Shown: in pieces, positions 25,110-33,503 of the stretch
How positions within the stretch are numbered: the first letter of the stretch is position 1
How the letters are laid out: every line of letters starts with the position of its first letter
Source: Marinifilum breve
GTDB lineage: Bacteria; Bacteroidota; Bacteroidia; Bacteroidales; Marinifilaceae
Direction of reading: 5' to 3'
Length of the DNA stretch: 64,000 nucleotides
NCBI RefSeq assembly: GCF_003202155.1
Contig: NZ_QFLI01000005.1
Span: 310,001-374,000, forward strand
Position numbers and translations under genes: made by a program
Notes under the pieces: model-generated
Databases searched by the model: none
Seen by the model: only the letters and a program-made list of their open reading frames with translations
What the model was told of the DNA's origin: nothing

Positions 25110-27488
25110 ATGCATTACAGCTTCAAAATCATACTCCGATTAATTCTAAAAAAACCTGTTTTAAGCATCATTAACTTCACAGGTTTTACCATAGGAATTT
25201 TAGCTTCATTGCTAATTTATTTATGGGTTTACGATCAAAGCACTTTTGAGAAATTTCATTCTGATTACAACAGAATTTATCGGGTTTTAACACTCTCAAA
25301 GCAAGGTGAGGATATTATTAAATCGGCAGCTTCATACCAACCAATCGCTGAAACCATAAAAAAGGATTATCCACAAATTGAGGCTGCCACATACCTGTAT
25401 GGATCATCAGAAGATTCCCCACTACAATTCGAGAATGGAAAAAAGATTGAAGCAAGAAAATACTTTACCAATACTGATTTCTTTAATATTTTTGATGGTT
25501 TTGAATTTCTGGAAGGCAATGCTGAAAATGCATTCAAACACAAATCAAACATTGTGCTTTCCGAAAAAGTTGCACATAAACTTTTTGGCAACTCACCAGC
25601 TTTAGGCAAAAAAATAGTTAGTGACAAATACAGTGAAAACATTTACACGGTTAGTGCAGTTTTAAAAATTCCAAGGAATACTCATATTGACTTTGGTTAC
25701 TTATTGTCTGAGGACAATCTTAGCCTTCATCACACTACAAACTCATGGAGAGATTCCTACTGGATTAGAACCTATATCAAACTTTCAACAAATGCTGAAA
25801 TAAACGATCTGTTTTTGAGCCGAATAAGCAATCATATTAGCCGATACTCAAATAGAACGGACAAGCTGATGTTTCAGCCTATATCTGAAGTTCACCTCCA
25901 CTCTGATTACACCACCAATATGCTTGATAATAAGATCAGCAATTACAAGTATGTTGTAATTTTTTCGGGCTTGGCTTTGCTAATCCTTATTATGGTGATT
26001 TTAAACTTTACCATTCTTTCAACGGTAAACTATTCTGAACAAGCCAAAGAAATTGGGATTCAAAAAGTAAATGGTGCAAAACGCCACAGCTTATTGCTAC
26101 AGTTCATGATGAATTCTTTTCTGCAGACTTTTGTGGCTGCATTTTTTGCCATTGCATTGGCATTTGTTTTGCTGCCAAAATTCAATGAACTTACAGGACA
26201 GCAGTTACAAATCAATCTATCAATGCAACTGATTACATACTTGTTTCTGCTAATTGTATTTACAGCAATAGCAGCTGGTTTGTATCCTTCCATTTACCTA
26301 TCGAAATTGAATCCTGTTCAGATTTTAAAAGCCAAAAATTACAGTGGTGGAAATATTGGACTGATGAATTTACTCATTGTCATCCAGTTTGCGATTGCCA
26401 TTTTTTCCATTTCAGTTTCAGGAGTCTTCATGAAGCAATTTCATTTCATTACCACAAAAGATTTGGGAATCAACCATAGCAACATGCTTGTTGTTCCTAC
26501 AGGCTTATGGTATGATAGCAATTCTTTCAAAAATGAACTTCTACAAAACCCGAATATACTTTCTGCTTCGGCAAGTACTTATGCTCCAATGTACGGAGGT
26601 TTTCGTTCTAATTTTGTTGTCGATAACAATGGAGTTAAGGATAGCATTCATGCAGTGATTCTTCATGTTGACGATGAATTTGCAAGAAATTACGATCTGA
26701 AACTTACAAAAGGTAAGTTTCTAAATATGAACTACTCTACCTATTGGGAAGAAATGAAAAAGAAATCTGATGATCACACTTTTTCATTCCCTGTGGTGAT
26801 AAACGAAAGTGCCGAAAAACTATTTGGTTTCGAGGATCCTATTGGTCAAAGAATTGGAAACAATGAGATTGTTGGAGTGGTAAAAGATTTTCATTTTAAA
26901 TCGTTACACCACAGAATTGAGCCTTTGGTGTTAATGAATTCTCCTGAAAATATCATGACCATGAACATCAGGATTTCCAATCACAAACGCAAGGAAAGTA
27001 TTGCCTTTATTCGAGATACTTACAAAAAACATAGAGAAGGCAGAGAATTTTCTTTTCAATTTTTCGATGATCTTTTGGAAGCTGAATACCGCAATGAGAA
27101 TCATTTAAAGAACACTACCAAGGCATTCACCATTCTAAGCATTATCATTAGTATTCTTGGTATGCTGGGCATTGTTGGCTTTGTAGTGCGACAAAAAACC
27201 AAAGAAATTGGAATTAGAAAAGCCAATGGAGCCAAAACCTATGAAATCATCCAAATGCTTAATCTCAAATTCCTAAAATGGGTAATCATTGCCTTTATTT
27301 TGGCTTGTCCGGTTGCCTGGTATGTGATGAACATTTGGCTTCAAAACTTTGCCTACAAAACCGAATTAAACTGGTGGGTTTTTGCACTTTCTGGAATCAT
27401 TGCCATTGGTATAGCAGTTCTAACTGTTACATGGCAATCGTGGAGAACTGCTAAAAAGAATCCGGTGGAATCGCTTCGCTATGAATAG
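25110..27488 (+). CDS. ABC permease 7, double FtsX/MacB_PCD type
   Basis: 792 residues, last permease of the array, separated from the others by the two lipoprotein genes. Eight helices and two periplasmic domains. The first FtsX unit has 'KEIGIQKVNGAKRHSLL' and the last has 'KEIGIRKANGAKTYEIIQML'; in this copy both coupling motifs are well preserved. The shared tail has more substitutions here (NWWVFALSGIIAIGIAVLTV). It is the end of the array; an AT-rich inverted repeat starts 15 bp downstream. Confidence 0.9.
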   Translation: MHYSFKIILRLILKKPVLSIINFTGFTIGILASLLIYLWVYDQSTFEKFHSDYNRIYRVLTLSKQGEDIIKSAASYQPIAETIKKDYPQIEAATYLYGSSEDSPLQFENGKKIEARKYFTNTDFFNIFDGFEFLEGNAENAFKHKSNIVLSEKVAHKLFGNSPALGKKIVSDKYSENIYTVSAVLKIPRNTHIDFGYLLSEDNLSLHHTTNSWRDSYWIRTYIKLSTNAEINDLFLSRISNHISRYSNRTDKLMFQPISEVHLHSDYTTNMLDNKISNYKYVVIFSGLALLILIMVILNFTILSTVNYSEQAKEIGIQKVNGAKRHSLLLQFMMNSFLQTFVAAFFAIALAFVLLPKFNELTGQQLQINLSMQLITYLFLLIVFTAIAAGLYPSIYLSKLNPVQILKAKNYSGGNIGLMNLLIVIQFAIAIFSISVSGVFMKQFHFITTKDLGINHSNMLVVPTGLWYDSNSFKNELLQNPNILSASASTYAPMYGGFRSNFVVDNNGVKDSIHAVILHVDDEFARNYDLKLTKGKFLNMNYSTYWEEMKKKSDDHTFSFPVVINESAEKLFGFEDPIGQRIGNNEIVGVVKDFHFKSLHHRIEPLVLMNSPENIMTMNIRISNHKRKESIAFIRDTYKKHREGREFSFQFFDDLLEAEYRNENHLKNTTKAFTILSIIISILGMLGIVGFVVRQKTKEIGIRKANGAKTYEIIQMLNLKFLKWVIIAFILACPVAWYVMNIWLQNFAYKTELNWWVFALSGIIAIGIAVLTVTWQSWRTAKKNPVESLRYE

Positions 27489-27502
27489 AGAAACTCAATT
27501 AG

Positions 27503-27946
27503 TAATTAACAATGAGTAATGAATAATAATATTTAATTAATTTTAATTGCATTAATCCATTGATCTATGAAGAATAATATCATTCTTGAAAAATCATATG
27601 CATTTGCAGTTAGAATTGTCAAATTAAATCAGTTTTTAACGCAAGAGAAAAAAGAGTTTGTTCTTTCTAAGCAAATACTGCGTAGTGGAACATCTATTGG
27701 AGCAAATGTAGAAGAAGCTGTTGGTGGTATTTCCAAAAAAGAGTTTCGTGCGAAAATGTCTATCGCTTATAAAGAATCTCGTGAAACAGATTACTGGCTT
27801 CGATTATTAAAGGATACTGAAATAATTGAAGAAAAATTATTCAATTCATTGTATGAAGAAAACAAGGAGCTCTTAAAGATTCTCTACAAAATCATTAAAA
27901 GCTCCGAGAATTGAAACAAGTATTATTCATTACTCATTATTAATTA
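27503..27946. repeat. 26-bp inverted repeats flanking the four-helix-bundle gene
   Basis: The left arm (27503-27528) and right arm (27921-27946) are complementary at 25 of 26 positions, core AATGAGTAATGAATAATA. They enclose exactly one gene. The motif is AT-rich, and loosely similar sequence occurs elsewhere between genes (about 38150 and 40590), so chance or general repeat use cannot be excluded. Confidence 0.65.
27567..27914 (+). CDS. Four-helix bundle protein (23S rRNA intervening-sequence family)
   Basis: 115 residues. The hallmark motif 'LRSGTSIGANVEEAVGG' (about 41-57) and 'ISKKEFRAKMSIAYKESRETDYWLRLL' define the TIGR02436/S23 four-helix-bundle family, first found in intervening sequences of 23S rRNA genes; the structure is known for family members but the role is not. 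Here it is free-standing between the permease array and a GNAT gene, enclosed by a 26-bp inverted repeat. The length is normal and the gene intact. Confidence 0.92.
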   Translation: MKNNIILEKSYAFAVRIVKLNQFLTQEKKEFVLSKQILRSGTSIGANVEEAVGGISKKEFRAKMSIAYKESRETDYWLRLLKDTEIIEEKLFNSLYEENKELLKILYKIIKSSEN

Positions 27947-27950
27947 CACA

Positions 27951-28469
27951 TTATCTTGTTCTTTTGTACCAAGTAATCTCATCTCCTTGATAAGTAAACT
28001 TCTCAATTAATTCCAATCCTAATTTATCAAGTACCTTTTGAGATTTTTCATTGCTGACCAAGGTCATACTACAGATTTCTGTGATATCCAGTTTTTCGAA
28101 AGCATATTCAATTGCAGCTTTGCTGGCTTCGGTGATATAGCCTTTGCCCCAATATTTACGCAGCAAACGAAATCGTAAATCGTAATAATTGCTGTATCCG
28201 TTTAGTTCTTCTTTTTCGAGCTTAAAACCTGTCCAGCCCATAAAACTATGGGTTTCCTTATCGATAATTGCCCAACGTCCAATGCCATTTTCTTTGTATT
28301 GGTGAATGATATTTTTAATCATCTTTCTACTCTGATCAATATCACGAATGGGTTTGCGTCCTAAAAACTTATATACTTCAGGATCTGAGTCCATTTCAAA
28401 CATTCTTTCATCATCGCTTGGTAGTATCTCTCGTAGGTATAGTCGGTCGGTTTCAAGTATAATATTCAT
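27951..28469 (-). CDS. GNAT family N-acetyltransferase (RimJ/RimL-like)
   Basis: 172 residues. It starts with 'ILETDRLYLREILPSDDERMFEMDSDPEVYKFLG', typical of Acetyltransf_3 (RimJ/RimL) proteins, and has the acetyl-CoA-binding segment 'LLRKYWGKGYITEASKAAIEYAFEKL' (motif A, about 113-138) and 'NEKSQKVLDKLGLELI' near the end. Predicted to acetylate a protein N-terminus or a small amine; substrate unknown. Transcribed alone and convergent with the four-helix-bundle gene. Confidence 0.9.
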   Translation of the reverse strand: MNIILETDRLYLREILPSDDERMFEMDSDPEVYKFLGRKPIRDIDQSRKMIKNIIHQYKENGIGRWAIIDKETHSFMGWTGFKLEKEELNGYSNYYDLRFRLLRKYWGKGYITEASKAAIEYAFEKLDITEICSMTLVSNEKSQKVLDKLGLELIEKFTYQGDEITWYKRTR

Positions 28470-28806
28470 TTAATCAATTCATTTTAAGGTTTAAATCAAT
28501 ATTTTAATCTCGTACAAATCTGTGAATTGTGCAAGTTTTTCAAGATCTAAATCCTTATTTAGATTAAATTATACAGACATTTAACTACTGCTTAACAATC
28601 GCATAAATCAACTTTAGAATTGTAGCTCTGTAATATTTATAGTGAGTTGTCCTTAAAATTATGTAGCGCATAAGTTCATTGATTACTGTTTTAATCCTTT
28701 TTAACCTTCTTTCACAATCACCCTCCTCCCAGTTTAGAATTCTGTTAGATCTCCTACTCATTTTTGCTTCCAATTTCAGAAGTAATAATTAACAGATTTC
28801 ATTATC
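28470..28806. other. AT-rich intergenic region, nothing convincing
   Basis: This divergent spacer holds upstream sequence of the GNAT and first PAP2 genes. A 62-codon minus-strand frame (28585-28773, basic, no recognised motif) is the only candidate gene and is not supported. I see no clear promoter match or hairpin. Confidence 0.5.
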
Positions 28807-29559
28807 ATGATTTACATTGTAAGAAAAGTAAATGCATTTTTACTGATCCCACTGCTTCTTATTTGTAATGTAAGCTATGCACAATTTCAAAATCCTACTT
28901 ATGCAGATCAATTAATTCTACAAGAGAAGAAACCAAATTTAAACTTACCATTAGGCATAGCTGCCGGAGCGATTACTACGGGTTTACTTCTCGAATATTC
29001 GGGGTGGTTCGATAAAAAGAAGTTTCAGACTAATGTGCTGCGATCATTTCCCAATGCGAAAACCCATGTCGACGATTACCTTCAGTTTACACCCATAGCC
29101 ATTGGTTTGGGCTTAAATGCCTTTGGTAAAAAGGGGGAACACAAGTTTACCCATCAGTTAAAACGACTAGCGTTTGCTGAAGCCATTTGCAACGCTACTG
29201 TTTTTACCATTAAAACTCAGACCAAACATGAACGTCCCGATGGATCTGCCACGAATTCATTTCCTTCAGGTCATACAGCACAGGCATTTTGTGCTGCAGC
29301 ATTTCTCGATCGTGAGTATGGAAAACAATATCCCTGGCTACGTTGGCTCGGATATGGGATGGCAACTACAACAGGTATTTGTCGAATTCTGAACAACAGA
29401 CATTGGGCAAGCGATGTAGTCTTGGGAGCTGGCATTGGCTACCTATCGGTAGATTTAAGCTATCGCCTTTTCGATCGCTGGGAGATGAATAAAAACCTAC
29501 AGGTAACTCCTATCATCGGGAATCAAACGTATGGAGTGAGGCTCGTTTACAATTTCTAG
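28807..29559 (+). CDS. PAP2-family phosphatase 1
   Basis: 250 residues with an N-terminal signal peptide or anchor (about 8-25). The three PAP2 motifs are complete: KTQTKHERP (K-x6-RP), FPSGHT (PSGH), and RILNNRHWASD (R-x5-H-x3-D). Such enzymes dephosphorylate lipid phosphates or pyrophosphates (phosphatidate, undecaprenyl-PP, lipid A) outside the inner membrane. It is closely related to the third PAP2 gene at 32728. A further hydrophobic stretch ('LPLGIAAGAITTGLLLEYSG') precedes the catalytic core. The exact substrate is not determinable. Confidence 0.92.
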   Translation: MIYIVRKVNAFLLIPLLLICNVSYAQFQNPTYADQLILQEKKPNLNLPLGIAAGAITTGLLLEYSGWFDKKKFQTNVLRSFPNAKTHVDDYLQFTPIAIGLGLNAFGKKGEHKFTHQLKRLAFAEAICNATVFTIKTQTKHERPDGSATNSFPSGHTAQAFCAAAFLDREYGKQYPWLRWLGYGMATTTGICRILNNRHWASDVVLGAGIGYLSVDLSYRLFDRWEMNKNLQVTPIIGNQTYGVRLVYNF

Positions 29560-29597
29560 TAAATAACCGACCTTTTTTACTGTTTGACTGTCATAAA

Positions 29598-29625
29598 AAA
29601 GCGACAACCCAAAGGCCATCGCTTT
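29598..29625. terminator. Possible bidirectional terminator between PAP2-1 and ppa
   Basis: AAAGCGA (29598-29604) pairs with TCGCTTT (29619-29625). An A-run precedes it (29595-29600), which is a T-run on the minus strand. It lies between convergent stop codons. The stem is short (7 bp), so this is tentative. Confidence 0.5.
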
Positions 29626-29676
29626 CAATATCATGAACTGATCATTGTTAACTGTTTACTGCTAACTGATCACTGC

Positions 29677-30348
29677 TTAAACGTGTTTCAAAATATCTTC
29701 CAAATTCTCGAATCTGGTTTTGTAATCGTTCATCGATCGGCTGATTACCTCGTGCGCTTCTTCAACACCATAGGTATGTGTAATCTCAGCCTGACGATCT
29801 AAACCTGGCATATCTTTATAGGTTAAGAAATAATGTTTCAAACGATCAACAATTACATCAGGCATGCACTTGATATCGGTAAACTCACCGTAGGTAGCAT
29901 CGTTAATCAAAACCGCAATAATTTTATCATCGGCTTCATTGCCATCAATCATTCTAAATCCTCCAATCGGACGAACCTCTGCAATAATATCTCCGTGAGA
30001 AATCGATTTTTCTGTAAGAATACAAATATCCAACGGGTCAGCATCACCTTTAATACCAGGCTTGCCCGACTGTTCGCTACAATATTCTCCAACAGAATCG
30101 CCACAATAGGTTTGAGGCAAAAATCCGTATAAGGCAGGAACTACATTCGAATATTTTTGCGGACGATCAATTTTAAGATATCCGCTCACCTTATCTACCT
30201 CATATTTAACTGTATCAGTTGGAACCATCTCGATAAATGCCATTACCGATTCTGGCGCATTATCTCCGATATCCAATCCATGCCATGGATGTGATTTGTA
30301 TCGCAAGCCCATTAGTCTTGCAATCGGATCGTTTAATTTGTTTCCCAT
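29677..30348 (-). CDS. ppa: Inorganic pyrophosphatase (family I, soluble)
   Basis: 223 residues from the ATG at 30348 (MGNKLNDPIARL); the frame remains open to 30501, but that extension is not family-like. The metal-binding signature D102-A-D104-P-L-D107 is present, together with the substrate-binding 'KYEVDKVSGYLKIDRP' segment and 'YGFLPQTYCGD'. It hydrolyses pyrophosphate to two phosphates in the cytoplasm and pulls biosynthetic reactions forward. Slightly longer than the ~175-residue bacterial type. It is flanked by PAP2 genes but is on the opposite strand. Confidence 0.95.
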   Translation of the reverse strand: MGNKLNDPIARLMGLRYKSHPWHGLDIGDNAPESVMAFIEMVPTDTVKYEVDKVSGYLKIDRPQKYSNVVPALYGFLPQTYCGDSVGEYCSEQSGKPGIKGDADPLDICILTEKSISHGDIIAEVRPIGGFRMIDGNEADDKIIAVLINDATYGEFTDIKCMPDVIVDRLKHYFLTYKDMPGLDRQAEITHTYGVEEAHEVISRSMNDYKTRFENLEDILKHV

Positions 30349-30562
30349 AGTAAGTGTTTCTTTACAAGTATCGTTTTGGCACAACGAACTTAATTCATTT
30401 GGTATAAACAAATGTAGTAAAACAATATAAAAATCTAGCCTGATGCCTTTTTCTTTTGCCTTAATTATTAAAATTGGGTGATATTCGACATTCAAAGACA
30501 ATAATTAATCAATTTTCAAACATTAATAAGGACTATCCTGTATAAGTACTACAATCATTCAA

Positions 30563-30593
30563 CTTGTTTACTATATTCGTTGTTCTATTTTTG
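30563..30593 (+). promoter_or_regulatory. Bacteroidota-type promoter of the AraC-like gene
   Basis: The -7 box TATTTTTG (30586-30593) fits TAnnTTTG, and a -33-like CTTG (30563-30566) is spaced by 19 bp. It lies 20 bp before the ATG at 30613, leaving a very short leader. Confidence 0.6.
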
Positions 30594-30612
30594 CAGATAC
30601 TCAAAATACAGT

Positions 30613-31701
30613 ATGAATACATTATTAACTTTACTTTTAATTCAGGGAAGCATACTTTCTTTATTGCTTCTAACGAGAAAATTTAACCATACTCAAAATC
30701 GCTTTTTAGGTGCTTTTGTACTTTTGGTTGTAATTTTTTCTTCGGTAGAGTTACTGGAAAAAACATATTGGGAGTTTAGCAATGGATATTGGATTTTTCT
30801 ATTTGTTAGTAGTAAGTTTTTAACTCCAATTCTTTTGTATTGCTATATCTCAACATTTGTTAGAAACAATAAAGTGAATATTAGCAAACACCTAATAACA
30901 CCCTTAATTTTAGGTATTGCATTTAGCTTTTGGTGTTTTTTAAGTGTAAATATAAAAAGCTTCGACATGTTCATTAATTCTACCTATGGGATCATTATAT
31001 CTGTGATGAATATTTTTTTGTGGCTACTATACTTACCTCTTAGTTATCGAAATCTGCTTGTTGCGAAAAGAGAAAAAAGTATCACAACTCAGTATTTATC
31101 TTTATTGAAAATACTATTACTTCTAATCTCATTTACACTTCTTCTGGAAATACTTGATGATTTCAATGATCATTTTCACTTTTTTACAAGTCTTGATTTT
31201 TTTGATGTAATTGATTTCCTTTTCCTAGGAATGATATACTTCATTAGCTATAAAGCCTTTAGTCAGCCTCAAATGTTTCAAGATGTAAAGAAACTTATAC
31301 CTAAACCTGAGCCAATAGCAAAATATGCCAAATCAAATTTAAGCGAAAATAAACTAGATGATATCCAAAAAAAATTGGAAGATCTAATGCAAAGTGAAAA
31401 ACCATATCTAAAAGGCGATTTAAACATTCAGGAATTAGCTGACACTCTCAAAATATCAAGACAATACCTTACACAGGTTATTAACGAAAAAATGCAATGT
31501 AACTTTAACGATTACATTAACCTTTTTCGAGTTGAGGAGTTCAAAATAAAAGCTAAAAATCCTGCCTTTAAAAACTATACACTTCTTGCTTTGGCATTGG
31601 AATCCGGATTTAATTCCAAAACATCTTTCAATACCATTTTCAAAAAACATACAGGTATGACTCCCTCACAATATCGACAAAGTTTAAAGGAAAATGAATA
31701 A
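30613..31701 (+). CDS. Membrane-bound AraC-family transcriptional regulator
   Basis: 362 residues from the ATG at 30613 (MNTLLTLLLIQGSIL); the 11-residue upstream extension is not hydrophobic and falls on the promoter. About six to seven hydrophobic helices fill residues 1-230, then a linker, then a C-terminal AraC/XylS double helix-turn-helix (about 265-360) with 'LNIQELADTLKISRQYLTQVINEK' and 'FNSKTSFNTIFKKHTGMTPSQYRQSL'. This membrane-sensor plus AraC layout is common in Bacteroidota and implies signal detection in the membrane. Two 16-bp direct repeats lie just downstream, before a PAP2 gene, which makes the PAP2 genes likely targets. Confidence 0.9.
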   Translation: MNTLLTLLLIQGSILSLLLLTRKFNHTQNRFLGAFVLLVVIFSSVELLEKTYWEFSNGYWIFLFVSSKFLTPILLYCYISTFVRNNKVNISKHLITPLILGIAFSFWCFLSVNIKSFDMFINSTYGIIISVMNIFLWLLYLPLSYRNLLVAKREKSITTQYLSLLKILLLLISFTLLLEILDDFNDHFHFFTSLDFFDVIDFLFLGMIYFISYKAFSQPQMFQDVKKLIPKPEPIAKYAKSNLSENKLDDIQKKLEDLMQSEKPYLKGDLNIQELADTLKISRQYLTQVINEKMQCNFNDYINLFRVEEFKIKAKNPAFKNYTLLALALESGFNSKTSFNTIFKKHTGMTPSQYRQSLKENE

Positions 31702-31810
31702 AATTTTGTAATTGAATCAGTACTATTCCACATTATCTCCTTTTTAAACAAATCTCTTCCTTTTTTAAAAACCACCTCTATTAATCAAACAAATACCTTA
31801 TTCATGGGGG

Positions 31811-31868
31811 GTTCAAAATGCGCACTCTGAACCATCAAACCCTTCATAAAATGTTCGATTTGCGCACT
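31811..31868 (+). promoter_or_regulatory. Direct-repeat candidate operator for the AraC regulator
   Basis: GTTCAAAATGCGCACT (31811-31826) and GTTCGATTTGCGCACT (31853-31868) match at 13 of 16 positions and are offset by 42 bp, about four helical turns. AraC-type proteins usually bind direct repeats, and the site lies between the AraC gene and PAP2-2. Confidence 0.5.
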
Positions 31869-31923
31869 TAAAGCGCTTCCCTTTCAGGTATAGACTTGCT
31901 TTGTCACCCAAAAAGTAAGTCAA

Positions 31924-32670
31924 ATGAAGAAGAAATGTTTAATCCTAATTTTTAGTTTCATTTCATTGTATTGTGTGGCTCAAAAAACAGATACAATTAA
32001 TAGTGAAATTCCATACCACAAGCCAACTTTCCTATTGAAGAACAAAGCTCTACCAATTGCGGTTGGTATTGTTGGTTTAGGAGTGGCTCTCGAGTATTCA
32101 AATTCCGATAAACATTGGTGGCAAAACAAATACAGTTTCCAAAATAAAGTAAGAGAAAATTTCCCTGGATTCTCTACCCGATCCGACGATTACCTGCGAT
32201 ATGCCCCATTAGCTTTAGCCGTAGGAATGAACATCAGTAAAAATAAGGCTGAACATAGAATTATTGGTCAATTGGCTCGATTGATTAGTGCCCAAATAAT
32301 AATGGATGCCACGGTTAATCAAATGAAGAAGAAATTCAAACACCTACGTCCTAACGGCCATAGCTATACCTCATTTCCTTCTGCACATACAGCTCAAGCC
32401 TTTTTGTCGGCCCGATTTCTAGACAAGGAATTTGGAAAAGAACACAATTGGGTTCGTTGGTTAGGTTATGGAATGGCAGCAACTACGGGGGCCTGTAGAA
32501 TTCTTAACAACTCACATTGGGTTTCTGATGTTTTGGTTGGTGCAGGTATTGGAGTACTTTCCGTTGACCTTACCTATTGGCTATTTGACAAACTGGGTAA
32601 CAAAAAGCTAATGATTGCACCTATAGCAGGAAAAGATATGTACGGAATCAATCTCGTTTACAGGTTCTAA
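31924..32670 (+). CDS. PAP2-family phosphatase 2
   Basis: 248 residues with a signal peptide (MKKKCLILIFSFISLYCVAQ). It has the PAP2 motifs K-x6-RP ('KKKFKHLRP'), 'FPSAHTAQAF' (PSAH, with G replaced by A) and 'RILNNSHWVSD' (R-x5-H-x3-D). The PSAH variant still carries the catalytic-site His. It is more diverged than PAP2-1 and PAP2-3, which are close to each other. It sits directly downstream of the AraC-like gene and the direct-repeat candidate operator. Confidence 0.9.
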   Translation: MKKKCLILIFSFISLYCVAQKTDTINSEIPYHKPTFLLKNKALPIAVGIVGLGVALEYSNSDKHWWQNKYSFQNKVRENFPGFSTRSDDYLRYAPLALAVGMNISKNKAEHRIIGQLARLISAQIIMDATVNQMKKKFKHLRPNGHSYTSFPSAHTAQAFLSARFLDKEFGKEHNWVRWLGYGMAATTGACRILNNSHWVSDVLVGAGIGVLSVDLTYWLFDKLGNKKLMIAPIAGKDMYGINLVYRF

Positions 32671-32727
32671 TATTCATACCAAAACCATCCTACAATAAAT
32701 CAAATGGTAATTAAATTTTATGTAACA

Positions 32728-33477
32728 ATGACTCAAACAAAAAAAATCATTTCTCTTCTTACCACTATCCTTCTTCTATTCTCACACTTTTCATTTTCTC
32801 AATTTGTTAAAAACCCTCCGATTCCAAAAGAAAGTTATTCTTACAATGAGAACAATAACAAGTTAGCCCTTCATATTGCTGGAGGAGTAATTGCAACTGG
32901 GCTTTTACTTGAATATTCGGGCATCTTCGACAAGAAAGAATTTCAAGACGATGTGCTGCGCCAATTTCCAAATGTAAAAACCAGTATCGACGATTACTTT
33001 CAATACACTCCTATTGCAATAGGTCTGGGTTTAAATGCATTCGGCATTAGAGGTGAGCATAAATTTACTCATCAAATAAAACGACTGGCTTTTGCCGAGG
33101 CCATCTGCAATGCCACTGTTTTCACCATTAAGTCACAAACCAAACACGTGCGACCTGATGGATCAGCAAAGAACTCTTTTCCTTCAGGTCATACAGCACA
33201 GGCATTTTGTGCTGCAGCTTTTCTCGATCGAGAATATGGAAAACAGTATCCATGGCTCCGTTGGCTCGGATATGGAATGGCTACAACCACCGGAGTATGC
33301 AGAATATTAAAAAACAGGCATTGGGCAAGCGATGTGGTTCTGGGAGCTGGTATTGGCTACCTATCAGTTGATTTAAGCTATCGCCTTTTCGATAGATGGG
33401 AGAAAAACAAAAACTTACAAATTACCCCCATGGTTGGGAATAAAACCTATGGTTTAAATATCGTCTATAAATTTTAA
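32728..33477 (+). CDS. PAP2-family phosphatase 3
   Basis: 249 residues from the ATG at 32728; an upstream in-frame ATG at 32704 would add eight residues before the signal peptide. Motifs: KSQTKHVRP, FPSGHT and RILKNRHWASD. About three quarters of the core is identical to PAP2-1, including the 'YPWLRWLGYGMATTTG' stretch, pointing to a duplication with PAP2-2, ppa and the AraC gene in between. Same likely role on lipid phosphates in the periplasm. Confidence 0.9.
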   Translation: MTQTKKIISLLTTILLLFSHFSFSQFVKNPPIPKESYSYNENNNKLALHIAGGVIATGLLLEYSGIFDKKEFQDDVLRQFPNVKTSIDDYFQYTPIAIGLGLNAFGIRGEHKFTHQIKRLAFAEAICNATVFTIKSQTKHVRPDGSAKNSFPSGHTAQAFCAAAFLDREYGKQYPWLRWLGYGMATTTGVCRILKNRHWASDVVLGAGIGYLSVDLSYRLFDRWEKNKNLQITPMVGNKTYGLNIVYKF

Positions 33478-33503
33478 TCTCAAGCATAAACTCAATCAAA
33501 CAC

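Noticed and set aside
6707-27488. Classic MacAB-TolC macrolide exporter
   Set aside because: No membrane-fusion protein or TolC homologue in the array, and seven permeases rather than one.
27567-27914. Intervening sequence inside a 23S rRNA gene
   Set aside because: No rRNA sequence flanks the gene; it is free-standing.
28585-28773. 62-codon minus-strand frame between GNAT and PAP2-1
   Set aside because: No recognised motif, no start-site support, and divergent placement in an AT-rich spacer. Not supported as a gene.
29631-29680. Short repeats of the AACTGATCA type near ppa
   Set aside because: Low-complexity words, also seen loosely near 55080; no regular period or structure.
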